NCBI GenBank assembly: GCA_001414345.1 | Contig: LLCB01000231.1 | Location: forward strand, 31,933 to 95,932 | Source of the DNA: Hymenoscyphus infarciens | Lineage: Eukaryota; Ascomycota; Leotiomycetes; Helotiales; Helotiaceae | Direction of reading: 5' to 3' | Length of the DNA: 64,000 nt | Part shown: positions 48,850 through 59,595 of the stretch, piece after piece | Numbering within the stretch: position 1 is the first letter of the stretch | Layout: the number at the start of each line of letters is the position of its first letter | Notes under the pieces: generated by a model | Database searches by the model: none | Seen by the model: the letters and a program-made list of their open reading frames with translations, nothing else | Told to the model about the DNA's origin: nothing | Made by a program: the position numbers and the translations under genes

Positions 48850-50812
48850 AATACTTAAAAAACGTTTTTTATTATAGTTTTTAAAAGTTATATAACTATA
48901 TAGTACAAATTATAGAAGGAGATTATATTATTAAGACTAATAATTCATATTATATAGTTAGCTACCTAGTACTCTAGCTACTATACTAATTACTTATATA
49001 TATCTAATATCTAAATATCTTATAATTAAACTCTCTTTATTATCTATAAATTATCTTTTTAGATACTTACTCTACTTAAAAAAATATTAAACACTAGAAT
49101 CGCTCTAGGTATAACTCTTAAGAAGTTAAAAACCGTTACTCTTTTAAAAGAACTCTTCTTTAACTTTGTAGATATTAATACTTAATATCTAAAACTTCTA
49201 TTACCTAGAAGTCTAAAAACTAACTCTACTAGTTATAATATCTAATATTACTTATCTAAAATTAATAGTAGCTATAATAAAGTATACTTACTCTACTAGA
49301 TTATATAATACTTTATTATCTATTATATAAAGTAGGAAAAAGTAAACTAGTAAGATAATATAAGTAAGTACTATTTACTATTTAAATACTTCTTATACAT
49401 TTTTAGTCTAGACTAAATTAAGTTCTAAGATATAATTATTATACTTATAGTTACTTAGATAAAAACCTAGGTTAAAATAAATCAGTTATAATACCTTACT
49501 ATACTATAGTATACCTAGGTTATAGTTATTAAACGAAAACTCTCTATAGGTCTACGACTCCTTATTCTAGACGCTAATACTAAAGTCAAGTATTAAGATA
49601 CTAATATTATCTCTTTTATAAGTCTACTTAGTATATAAAGAAAATTTATTAACTATTTATAAAAGAATAGAGGTATAAGAAACCTTAATATTTAGATTAG
49701 TAGAGGAGGTAATACTAGCCTAGTTAGAAGATGTCTAGCTATCTTAAGTCACTTTATTTAAGACCTTACTAGTAACTAGGACTACCTTAAATAGTAGCTT
49801 TAAAGTCCTAGTTACCTTAAAGCTACTAGTTTTAAATAGGTTACTCTTAGTACTTGAATTAACTCTTATAACTATACTCTTTCTATTAGAGTATTAATAA
49901 ATAAAGTTATTAATCTCTATTCTTAGAAGCTTTTAAAAGGAAGAAAACCTATTCTAGTAGACCTAGCCTAGGACGACTCTAAGAGTGAATAGGCCTCTAA
50001 CAACTACTCTAGATATAAGAGTACTAATTTAGACGATATCGAAGATAAGAATATAGAACTTATAGAAGTAATAGAAGCTATAGAAGTAGTGGAACCTATA
50101 GGAGTAGTAGAACTTATAGGAGTAATAGAAGCAGTAGAACCTATAGGAGATATATTACTATCTACTATATAAAGTCCTAAAATTAAGCTGTCTCTAAAAC
50201 GCCGTTATCTTAATACTCTACTACTCTTACTATACTAGGCATCTGCTATACCTTTTAAAGAAGCCTTTTAAATACTACTCTAACCTTTACTAACGAGGCC
50301 TACTAATATCGTATATACTAAGTATAGAGGACTCTTAATTAAACGTTTTACTAGTATATAAAGGCGTATTAAAAATAATAGTACTAAGTATCTACTTAGT
50401 ATTAATTAATTGATTAAAGTTAAAGTTAAGCCTAGTACTAATATACTTAAAAGACGAGATAAGAACGTAAAGTGTAAGTAACTTCTTATATATTTAAAAG
50501 AGTATATTAAAGATCGACTAAACTAGCTAACAGATTTCTACTATATCCTAGATAACTATAACTATATAAATAATATAAGTATAAGAAGAGATACTATACT
50601 AGGTAACTTAACTATAAGAGGCGTCTTAGTATATACTATAGATATAAAAGGAGAAGACGAAGTTAATACCTTAAATTAACTTCTTAAAAGACTCTAATTA
50701 GTCTTCTTACTTATATATTCTTCTCTAGCTTTTTATTCTTTAAAGGTTTTAGCTAAAGGTTTATTAAAGTATATTAGTATTATAATCTAAGAGTGTTTAG
50801 ATCGAGTAAGAG
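48850..50812 (+). other. Extra region of the copia element between RNase H and 3' LTR
   Basis: About 2 kb not expected in a standard copia element. At 50055-50155 repeated units read, on the plus strand, as V-I-E-A and V-V-E-P-I-G segments with few stops. Around 49900-50500 further acidic and basic stretches are readable. No family was recognised. It could be an additional open frame or an older insertion. Confidence 0.5.
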
Positions 50813-50942
50813 TATTAAACATTTATATCTATTACGTAATATAGGTCTTCCTAAACCCTCTTATATATAAGTAGAGAGCAATTCCCCTCTGGAATTGCTT
50901 AAGTAATATAATTATATCGAACCTCATACTATCCTTTCAACA
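50813..50942 (+). repeat. Copia 3' LTR
   Basis: 130 bp, starting TATTAAACATTT (RIP form of TGTTGAACATCC) and ending CTTTCAACA, followed by the GTAGT target duplication. Confidence 0.9.
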
Positions 50943-53900
50943 GTAGTTTCTCCATCTCTGAGTTTCATGAGTGGGTTCGCGCCCCGTTCGAGTAGGAGAG
51001 TAACAAGTGCTTCCCTTTCAGTTTGGGAAGGAACAGGGCGATTGTGCAACACAGCTACGAGCAGTGGAGTTACCGGAAATTCAACGGGAGTACAGGTTTC
51101 ATTCCGATCCTATACAGCATCTATGTTAGCACTAGCATCAAGAATCGCTCGAGTAGCTTCAAGATCCCTACTCTAAACGGCGAGAATGATTGCACCTTCT
51201 TTTCCTAGTGTAGCACTAGCACTAGTACTAGCACGAAGCAGACGCCTTGTCATCGTGACACCTAAGTTCCCTCAAGGTAGAGATGAGGGGCGCCATCCCA
51301 TGGGACAATTCGTTGACATTCTAACCATGTTTCAACACGACTTCCAAAATTTCAGCAGATAAGAAACCGCGTACTGTACCAACAGAAGTTACCCCATCTC
51401 TGCTATAGCTTTCGTATCCATATCCATGTTCATATTCATATCCGTTCCCATATATTACAGTTTTTAGGATTGTGTTTGGGTTTACAACCGTAGTGCCGGC
51501 TTTGAGATCTGCGCCTCCTGCATATAAAGAGCTTTTCGCTGATATATTCCACCATATTCCCTAGAGTGCATGCAGATGTGGAGTATAGCCTGGGGTAGTG
51601 TTTGTATCATCCCAGCGGGACCAGTCTCTTGTACGCTGATATAGAGTATCAATATCGACTCCCAACTTGATCAACAAAGCAACCATTTGGATATTCGAAG
51701 GTTCCCGAGTTGCTGCCACATGAAGCAATGGTGGGGAGAAAACGTTCAAGCCCTTGACGTGAGATGATAAAACTTTCATCATGGAAAGGAGGCCAAAATG
51801 TGCAATGGTGTGTGCGACGGTCAAAGAATTTGGACCAGGAGTCAAGGGGTCTACTCCAGCTCCCAGAAGAGCATTGAACATGGCTTCGCTTCTAAGGTAA
51901 ATGGCTGTTTGAAGGAGGGTGTATGGATTCGCCTGCTTATCCTTGCTGCTCATTTCTTGAACAGTCTGCTCGGCGCTCTTCTCCCTGGTTGCGCACCAAT
52001 GTTCAAGTGGTTTGGGATATCAAACTTCTTCCAAAAACATGAAAGAATAATTGCCATTTCTTCGTTGTTTTGAAGCACAGTAACATCGTAAGGTGTGAGT
52101 CCGCTAGATAGTGGTACTCCCCCGGCAGATAAAAGTAACTAAATAACATCTTGGATCATATAAGCATCTTCTTCGCTACAATTCGATAGACCTGGATCCC
52201 CATTTGCAATGGTTGTAGGTAATCTGGTTGGACGTGGGAGGCTTTCTCTCTTTCCTCCTTGATTTGCAAAAAGGGGGCAAGCCCAGTCAACCCATATGGA
52301 ATGACTCCAGTCCACCATCACCTTGGAACTGCTGTGTTGCCTCTTCCGTTTATCCATATTGATATGGTGCTCAGCCGCAGCGTGTAGTGGTGTCAACCCA
52401 TGAATGTCTTAGGCGTTGGGCTCCGCACCTGCTTGCAATAAGTATTAGACAGAATGGAATTTCTAGAGCGCGCGGCATTATGTAGAGGGGTGCGACCTTC
52501 TTCATCTTTTTGACCCACAGCCCAAGAATTTTCTCTGTATGTTTTACAGAGAAGGCCAACGATGTTGCTTTGTGCGGCTTCAGTAGCGAAGTGCAAAGGT
52601 GTGCGACCATCCTTCGCTTGCGCCCTTATATTTGCTCCTACTTGTGCAAACCTCCAGCCGTCATTCCTTGATTATCCTTTGCGTTCAGATCAATTCCCAG
52701 CGCCGGTTGTAATAGGAAAACGACGTGAACAGGAGTATTATTATGGTGTGGATACCCGCCATCCTTATACCGTGGCCTCTTCAGACCAGCGACAGCAACC
52801 ATGTGCAAAGTTGTTTGTCTCCGGTAGTTGCTTGTATTTGGAGCTCCTTAGCATTTGATGATGAACTTCGATTTGGACTCAATCGACGAAAAGTGATCTC
52901 CCGATTCTACGGCGTCATGGATTGGCGTGTTACCCTCGAAATTAACACCGTTGATATCAGCTCTGGCTCGAACAAGGAGTTCCATCAATTCTAAGGGCTT
53001 GCAGATATGACATGGCATGCTATAACAGCATTCGCAGGGTGTGAATTCGGAACTGGCAATCATAGTAAATGCTCGAACTGAGACCATAAATGCAAGTCTC
53101 GCTTTTGCACTTGATTGTGAGGTCTAAGGACTCGGCTAATTCTCGAACTGAGAAAGACGACTACAGAGTCTCTGCAGACCTGATGCATTACGGTAATTCC
53201 ATCTGCATCTTATACGTTGGCATCTGCACTATTCTAGATGAATGCCTTGAGTTTGGGACTCTAAATTTTGACAGCAACCGTGAGCGGGGTATCTAGACGG
53301 TTTTTTTTTGGTGTTAATGTCGGCTCCTGCCTCTAAGAAGTTTGACGACTTTCGTATCCAAAATAAGCGTGTGTTCCGAGTATCGATGAAGTATGGTATT
53401 CCAATTGTTATCGACCACACTAGCACTCACGCTGTATTTGAGAAGAAGAGAAACGAATCGCGGGGTTTGGTCTGTCTCGTCGCCGGGTCCTCGGTTATCG
53501 TAACGAGATATGAATTCTATTAACACAATTTGCCTCTTTTCATTCTTTGCGTCAATATCGCATCCGTGTTCTAAAAATAGTAGACTAGTTATCTCAAAAT
53601 CATTAGTAGTATCACGATTTTCTCCTGCGTAGGTTGACGCCTACTAATGGAAAGGAGTTTTCTCTTCTTCAGATCCGATATATATATTAGCACGGTGCTT
53701 AAGCAAAATATCCACCGTGGCAGAGTCTTTGACCAATATTACAGAACGTAGAGCCGTGTTCCCAAATTCATCTCTATCATTGGTATCCGCTAGGAGATTA
53801 GGTTGCTTCAGAAGAACTGAGAGTACCTTTGATTGCCGTACACTTCCTATCCAATGTGTTTATATAGTACTTTTCGCTTAAGAAGCTATTCGTTTCAATA

Positions 53901-56400
53901 ATTCCAAAACAGTATCTATATAGCCCATCTGATAAGAAAAGTGGACAGGAAACTTCCTCTCGGGAGATCCGGGTTTCGAGTAATCAGTTTTATCATTGGA
54001 TTTGGTAGATATCGGATTAGCTCTAGAATCGAGTAGAAAATTCAACATTTCGAAATAGTTGTCTTATATAGCATAATACAAAGGTGTTAAGCCTCATAGA
54101 TCCCGTTTCTTAAGAGATACGTTATAGTCTAAGAGAACGGTCGTTGTTCCGGTGCTTACTTCATATCTCACTACATTTATAGTAGCTGTTCTCTATACTG
54201 AATCGACTTGTTCTAGATCTTCTCCTTTTGCTAGTAGGTGTTTTACGTGAGATATAATATCGGCGATGATAGCTATATATAACGGTCGTATACTAGAGAG
54301 TATAGAAATTCGTAACTTGTTATAAGCAGAGTACCTTTGTACTACTCTCTTAATTATTTAACTAAGACTAGGAAAGCTAATTCGATTATTCTACGAGACT
54401 AGAATATTAAGCTTTATATTGTCTTTCTTATTCTAGAAGAATTAGAAGAATTATAAAAGAGGAAGATGTCTTAGACTATAACCTCTAGTAATATACTAGT
54501 AAGCTATGTCTTATCGCTCGGATATAGATAGAAGTTCTTAAAGCTTTCAAAGTAATAACTCCTAGGTTTTAGAAAGTTATTAAGCAACGAAATAAGATTC
54601 GAGTCTAGCTCGCTTACTTTCGTATAATAGAATAGTCTTCTCGAAGCGTATAAAATAAAATAAAACTTCTCTCTTAATTTCTTCTTATTAGACGATCTAC
54701 ACTTCTTAGTATATTCGCTAGATATCTAGGTTTTAAAACACTCGGAGATAACGTCGTTAATATAACACTTCGCTAAAGATCTATAAACGAGCGTAGCCTT
54801 ATAAGCTAGAAACTAAAGGCTAGGGACACTAGACTCTTTAGCGCTACTTCGACGCTAGTCTAGAATAAAGTCGACAAACGAATTATATTACTTATATAGT
54901 ACTACTAAGAGTTATAAGGATTCGTAACTATAGCTCTATCGCGCTTTCTCTTCTATACTTATTCTAATACTTCTAGAAGAAAAAAGATAATATAATTTTA
55001 ATTATTCTAGTTATTTATAGTTAGATAATTTGGAATTTAGAGTAGTGATATTCTACTCTTATCTAGTTACGAATTCCTATATCTCTTATAGTACTATTAT
55101 CTAATATTTCAATTAGAGGACTATATATTATACGTATTATAAGCTTCGTATCCTAGGAGTCCTTTAACCTAAACTAGTTAGTATAAGAATTAATAAGAGC
55201 TATAAGCTCGATAGATCGAAGTAAGTAATTTATATACGTAATCTAAGAAAGCAAAGTAGCTTAGAAATGCCGAGTAGCTCCTAGCTAGTAAGAAAACTCG
55301 TGAAGAAGAAAGGTATATAAGTCTTCTAGCGTACTTAGAAGTGTTTGTAGATATTAAAGCACTAGTGTTAATTGCCGAAGAGTATTATCTAGCATAAGGC
55401 GATAAGTGAAATACATCTTAACTTTTCTCGCCAAGAGTGTCCTTAATTGCTGATTCCTTCTTTGTTGTGAAGACTCTATCGTCTTAATAACTTAGGCAAT
55501 AGGTGATATATATTTAAGTATTATCTTAAGCCACTTCTCTAGCTCGATTGAAGCTCGACGACCGAACGACTGACTAGTCTTTACTAACTTAACAGAGTCT
55601 AGTCTTAAATTTTTCAGTTTAAGTATACGCTGCGTCAACTTATTAGCATCCAAATCCAACTCGTCAAGCCTATCAAAAACAAGACAGACCTTGGCGAGTG
55701 TGGAAAGCGAGGAAGTCAGTGCCTCCCAAAGCTTATCAAACGTAATTTTTATTATAGCACTAGGGGATGTAGGAATTCGTAACTATCGAATAGTAGACTA
55801 CATCTTCTCTACTTCTTCTATTCTTTATCTAAGACTCGATAGATCGCTTCTATTATTCTAAAAAGTTAAAATAATAGAGATTGTAATATCTTTATTATTC
55901 TAAAGGAGTTAGAACAATTTTGGAGGTATAAGTACTTCAAGGATACAGTCACGAATTCCTGCATTCCCTAGTGATGGCAGGGTATTGGCATATGAGAGTC
56001 TCCAGTTGCAATTGAAGCGCAGTGCTGTGATATAAGCATTGAGACACACAGTCGCGAACGAGAAGGTGTGGATAACTCTGCCCCGTTACGAATCGCCGAG
56101 AAAAGAAGAACAAAACCGATAAATCCTCCTGTTGCAAATGTCGTAATAAATGGGCGGTAAGAACTGATTTTCCGGAGCTAGACGGCCCTTGTATCTATAA
56201 TATAGAAGTGTCGGAATTATACCATCTCTTGTATTCGCTAGTCTGGAATAACCAGTCTGTAGTACCTGGAACATAGGCTCTGAGATGTTCTAGATACTCG
56301 TCATCTTCAGAATCATATTCAGTTGGCGAAAGCTAAGTCCGTATCTTCTGAAGATTCGCACGAACCACTATATGAGTTAGTTACAGCTTTACGCCTGGTT
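50943..56400 (-). pseudogene. NACHT-ankyrin (NLR-like) STAND gene, 5' part
   Basis: On the minus strand from about 56400: L-S-P-T-E-Y-D-S-E-D-D-E-Y-L, then a P-loop GPSSSGKS (56188-56165) followed by VLTAHLLRHL and LFFFSRR. Next is a Walker B block KVCLVFDRLDELDLD (about 55695-55652). A winged-helix-like region follows (55560-54400, badly decayed), then ankyrin repeats (GLTPLYYAI near 54080, TPLHFATEAAQSN near 52590, LTPLHAAAEHH near 52390, LTVAHTIAHFG near 51820, LLERGANP near 50985). This is the layout of fungal NLR-like proteins that guard against non-self. In-frame TAGs occur at 56195, 52139, 51561, 51173 and 51110, several explainable as CAG or TGG to TAG. Frameshifts lie near 52430, 52840 and 53300. 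The gene continues at 38545-37588 beyond the copia insertion. The true start was not identified. Confidence 0.82.
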
Positions 56401-57478
56401 ATAGAGGGTATATATAAGGAGAAACGGCACTTTCGTTTATGTCTGCATCACTTCCTACGTCGCTGCCTATTATACACGAAATGTCAGCTACTGAAATGTG
56501 AGGTTTGATAGCAAATACCTACTCTCGACTTTAACAAGTATAAAGCTATCTATTATTGCGCCTAGTTAGTATTGTACAGCTCTATAACAGTGGGAACATT
56601 GTAAAATATAACTGGAGTGTCCTCGTTGTGTCAAAGTTAGTTTTACGTGAGAGACCTATACTACGCCCCCTTGTACGAGTGACTGTGCTAAGGGATGCTA
56701 AGCGAAGGAGATGAGGACCGGCGTAGTAACTCTTACATTAATTGATTTCGGCCAGCTGTCTATAGCCCGTTCTGTGTCTAGTATCCTGTGTGGTCGAAGA
56801 ATGTGGTAGGAAGATACGGGGTCTAGGATAATTGAACGGAAAATAATGCTCTCTGTGCAGACTTGTGCATTCGATGTAATTGATATACGTTCTAGTTAGG
56901 ACGACGTAAGAGATTCGAGTATTACTCTCCGTCACCTACTTCCATTTAAATTGTAGAATTAGCCCGGGACAGTGAAAAGTATTGTTCTAGACAATTTGGA
57001 AGAATGAGAAGTCTGATTTCTTAATTCTTCTAACCTGTTAGATTAATTACTATAAATACCCGAGAATCTTGCCATAATATGATAGAAGAGTGCCGGAGAG
57101 TAATGCTCGAATCTTTTACCTCAAACCAACCTCCAGAACTTCACAAGACTATAGAGCTTATAATCCCTATTCTCCTACCCTTTCCACTTTTTGCTTTCTC
57201 TCTCGGCTCCTTAGTTAACATATTCGATGTCGCGTCCCTTTTAAAAACCCTCCAAGTCCAGCGGAAAGAAAACGAGGGTACTTGAAAAGTGAAAATTGCT
57301 TATGATGAGTAGGAGAATTCAAGGCCGAGGGAAAGAGAGGATGAGGAAAGTCCAGTCACCTCTCCATAGCAAAGTTCAACCAACCAGGACTGAAATTTTC
57401 CTCACCCAACTCCTATGGTGCTAACACAATTGGATTAACAAATACAAACAGACCTATCAGTTCGATCCCTATTCCATA
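56401..57478. other. Intergenic, upstream of the NLR-like pseudogene
   Basis: It may contain the first exon of the pseudogene (a short N-terminal effector-type domain would be expected), but I see no convincing frame. A 68-codon plus-strand frame at 57079 has no recognised similarity. Confidence 0.4.
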
Positions 57479-58665
57479 GAAAAGCGGGTTAGGGATGCGA
57501 AGACTTAACACCTGTACGCGGTGTATCCTATAAACCTCTAGTAGTCCTATCTTATCCCTAGGACTGTCTATAGAGCTAAGTTTAAGTTAAAAGGCGACAT
57601 AGCGATACCCCTTTTTATAACTGTTAGAGTTTTAAGCCTCTTAACCTTCTATAAAGAAGCTATATTATATATAGTAATATACTAGATATTAGTAAAAAAG
57701 ACCTATATAGCTTATTTACTTAATAGTAGTATCTATAGACTACTAAAACAAACCGATTCATAAAGCTTCTAAAGTTAATTCTATATATTCGCTAATATTA
57801 GAGGACTTCTACTCTAGATATACTATAGAATTATATATAACTCTAAAAAGGCAAGAGCTAAATATTAACCTAAGATTAGAGGTAATACCTATAGTAGTTA
57901 TTCTATATAGTTAGTATATACTATATTTAAGTTAAGAGAATTACTAGAAGAGGTAAAGAACCTCTAGTAATAGTAATAGAGTAATTAGAAGAGGCCTAGG
58001 TAGTATAAATAGAAGTATAGACGTAGAGGGGTTTTTATAACTAGATAATAGATTCTCTACTATTTATATTAGTAGATATTTAAAATATATTTAATAGTAC
58101 TTCGATAAAGTAGTAAGATACCCCTTAGAAGGTATAGGACTATAGAGTAGAGAACTGATTCTCTACTATAGATATTAGTAGATATTCAAAGCATATTTAA
58201 CAGCTCTTAGATAAAGCAGCGAAATACCTTTTAAGAGGTATAAGACTATAGAGTAGAAGGAATAGAAGATAGAACTAGGAAACTTAGGTTAGAGATATAT
58301 TAGAGAATAGTTCTATATAAGATAGTATACTAAAAGACGATTATTATTAGTCCTATATAGAGAAGAGCTAACTAAGCTCTTATAAGAGCTATTATAAAGA
58401 ACTAAATTAGTTATCTATAAGAACAACTAAAAATATTAAATTTAAATTAGAATAGAGAGAATAGAAGGAGATACTAAGCTATTACTAGAATATAAAGCCG
58501 GAAGCGTAGAGGTAAATATATATAGTAGGCTTAGTAATAGACACTCTAAGAAGTATATAAGCTACTTTTAGATAAAACCCTATAAATAAGTACGTCTACA
58601 TAGCGTCGGCTTTAGGCAGCTAAAAAGACTATTTAAATAAAATAAAAAAAAGGAAAAGCGGGTTA
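57479..58665 (+). mobile_element. LINE-type insertion with 13-bp target duplication
   Basis: GAAAAGCGGGTTA occurs at 57479-57491 and 58653-58665. The inserted 1161 bp (57492-58652) ends with an A-rich tail (AAATAAAATAAAAAAAAG, 58635-58652), the mark of target-primed insertion in plus orientation. The interior is AT-rich and RIP-altered, without open frames, so it is either a short derivative of a LINE or a SINE-like element. A tandem duplication of about 110 bp lies at 58041-58262 (units containing GATTCTCTACTAT and GACTATAGAGTAGA). Confidence 0.82.
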
Positions 58666-58723
58666 TAAGTGAAGAAATTTGAGGGAGAGAACAACAATGT
58701 TAAGCCTTGTGCTCTTGTTATTG

Positions 58724-58870
58724 GTTTACTCGTGAATTACTAGCGAGTAACCCATGGCTTACTAGCAAGTAACTCGTGGCTTACTCTTGGCTTACTCGCT
58801 AGATAAGTCACAGCTTGCTCGCAAGCAACCCATGGCTTACTCGTGGCTTACTTGCCAGCTTACTCACAAC
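58724..58870. repeat. Short interspersed GGCTTACTCG/GCAAGTAAC repeats
   Basis: CATGGCTTACT, GTGGCTTACT and TTGGCTTACTCG recur at irregular spacing with GCGAGTAAC and GCAAGTAAC partners, giving many small inverted repeats. It lies just outside the LINE-type insertion. Function unknown. Confidence 0.65.
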
Positions 58871-59595
58871 AATATAAGGCCCACAAATCTCTCAAAGAAG
58901 TTATGTATTTAAGAGTAACTTGTAACACAATCCCAACTTCCAACTGCCAAACCCCAAACCCAAGCCAGAACAAGGTAACCCTCTCATCACCAAACCACAC
59001 AATTCACCAACATCAGCTTCACATACAAAAAGGAAGTCAGGCAAAAAAGAACTCTCTTCCAAATTTTCTATCTCGAAAATAAATCTCTATTTCATAATTT
59101 TCCCTAAATCAATCATAATCATGAGGAACCGAACCCGAAAACCCCCCAAGACTCCCCGTAAAGTAATACCTCATATCCTCATACTCATAAAAATAAGTTT
59201 CATAAATAATCATCCCGTCATGAAGAAAAAGGCAACAAGTATATAACGAGAAGAGCCAGAGAAAAAATTCGCCAAATCGAAAATCAAATCGCTCGCTCCG
59301 TATAAGGTTGGGGATAAAAGAATTCTTGTGTCAAAATACAATGGCTCGTAAGCTCGGTGGCCCCCTTTCATTTCGTTCATTCGTTCATTCAAGTCGACTT
59401 GCCTTGGAAATCACCTGGATCCCCTTTCCTTTCCTTTGTAGTGGTACAGTCCGTCATTCCTCCCATCCATTGCCCGGTTCCTGTCCCGAAATTCCCTCCT
59501 GTCCGCGTCGTATAGTATCGAAATTCTCAATTCTCAATTCTTTAAATATCGCCATTCCACCCGGGTCTTAAATCCGCAAAATGTCATCACTTAGA
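58871..59595. other. Intergenic, 3' flank of the disordered-protein gene
   Basis: A-rich then pyrimidine-rich; probably 3' untranslated sequence of the minus-strand gene. A TTCATTCG repeat lies near 59372-59390. No gene. Confidence 0.4.

Larger units (their letters stand above)
38546..50942 (+). mobile_element. Ty1/copia LTR retrotransposon, complete but RIP-degraded, with nested insertion
   Basis: The two 130-bp LTRs (38546-38675 and 50813-50942) start TGTTGAAC and end CTTTCAACA in the best-preserved copies and differ almost only by C-to-T/G-to-A. The target duplication GTAGT is exact at 38541-38545 and 50943-50947. Translating through stops gives integrase (about 41050-42000; FGHLSDKVIEILCKRSYGID, then VYIDII and YISTTFSKY). 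RT is at about 42830-43065 and 47573-48000 (GIDFN, then ISYKLIF, WEIKQIDVKT, YINDLLITSN, the family's YVDDLLI box). RNase H follows to about 48650. RT is split by the element at 43066-47567. About 2 kb of extra sequence separates RNase H from the 3' LTR. Without the nested part the element is about 7.9 kb, long for copia. Confidence 0.9.

Noticed and set aside
57079..57285. Small plus-strand frame of 68 codons with a hydrophobic segment
   Set aside because: No similarity recognised, no neighbour context; length is within chance expectation.
57400..57480. Possible tRNA because of a TTCGATCCC box
   Set aside because: No A box, no acceptor stem pairing and no cloverleaf could be drawn around it.
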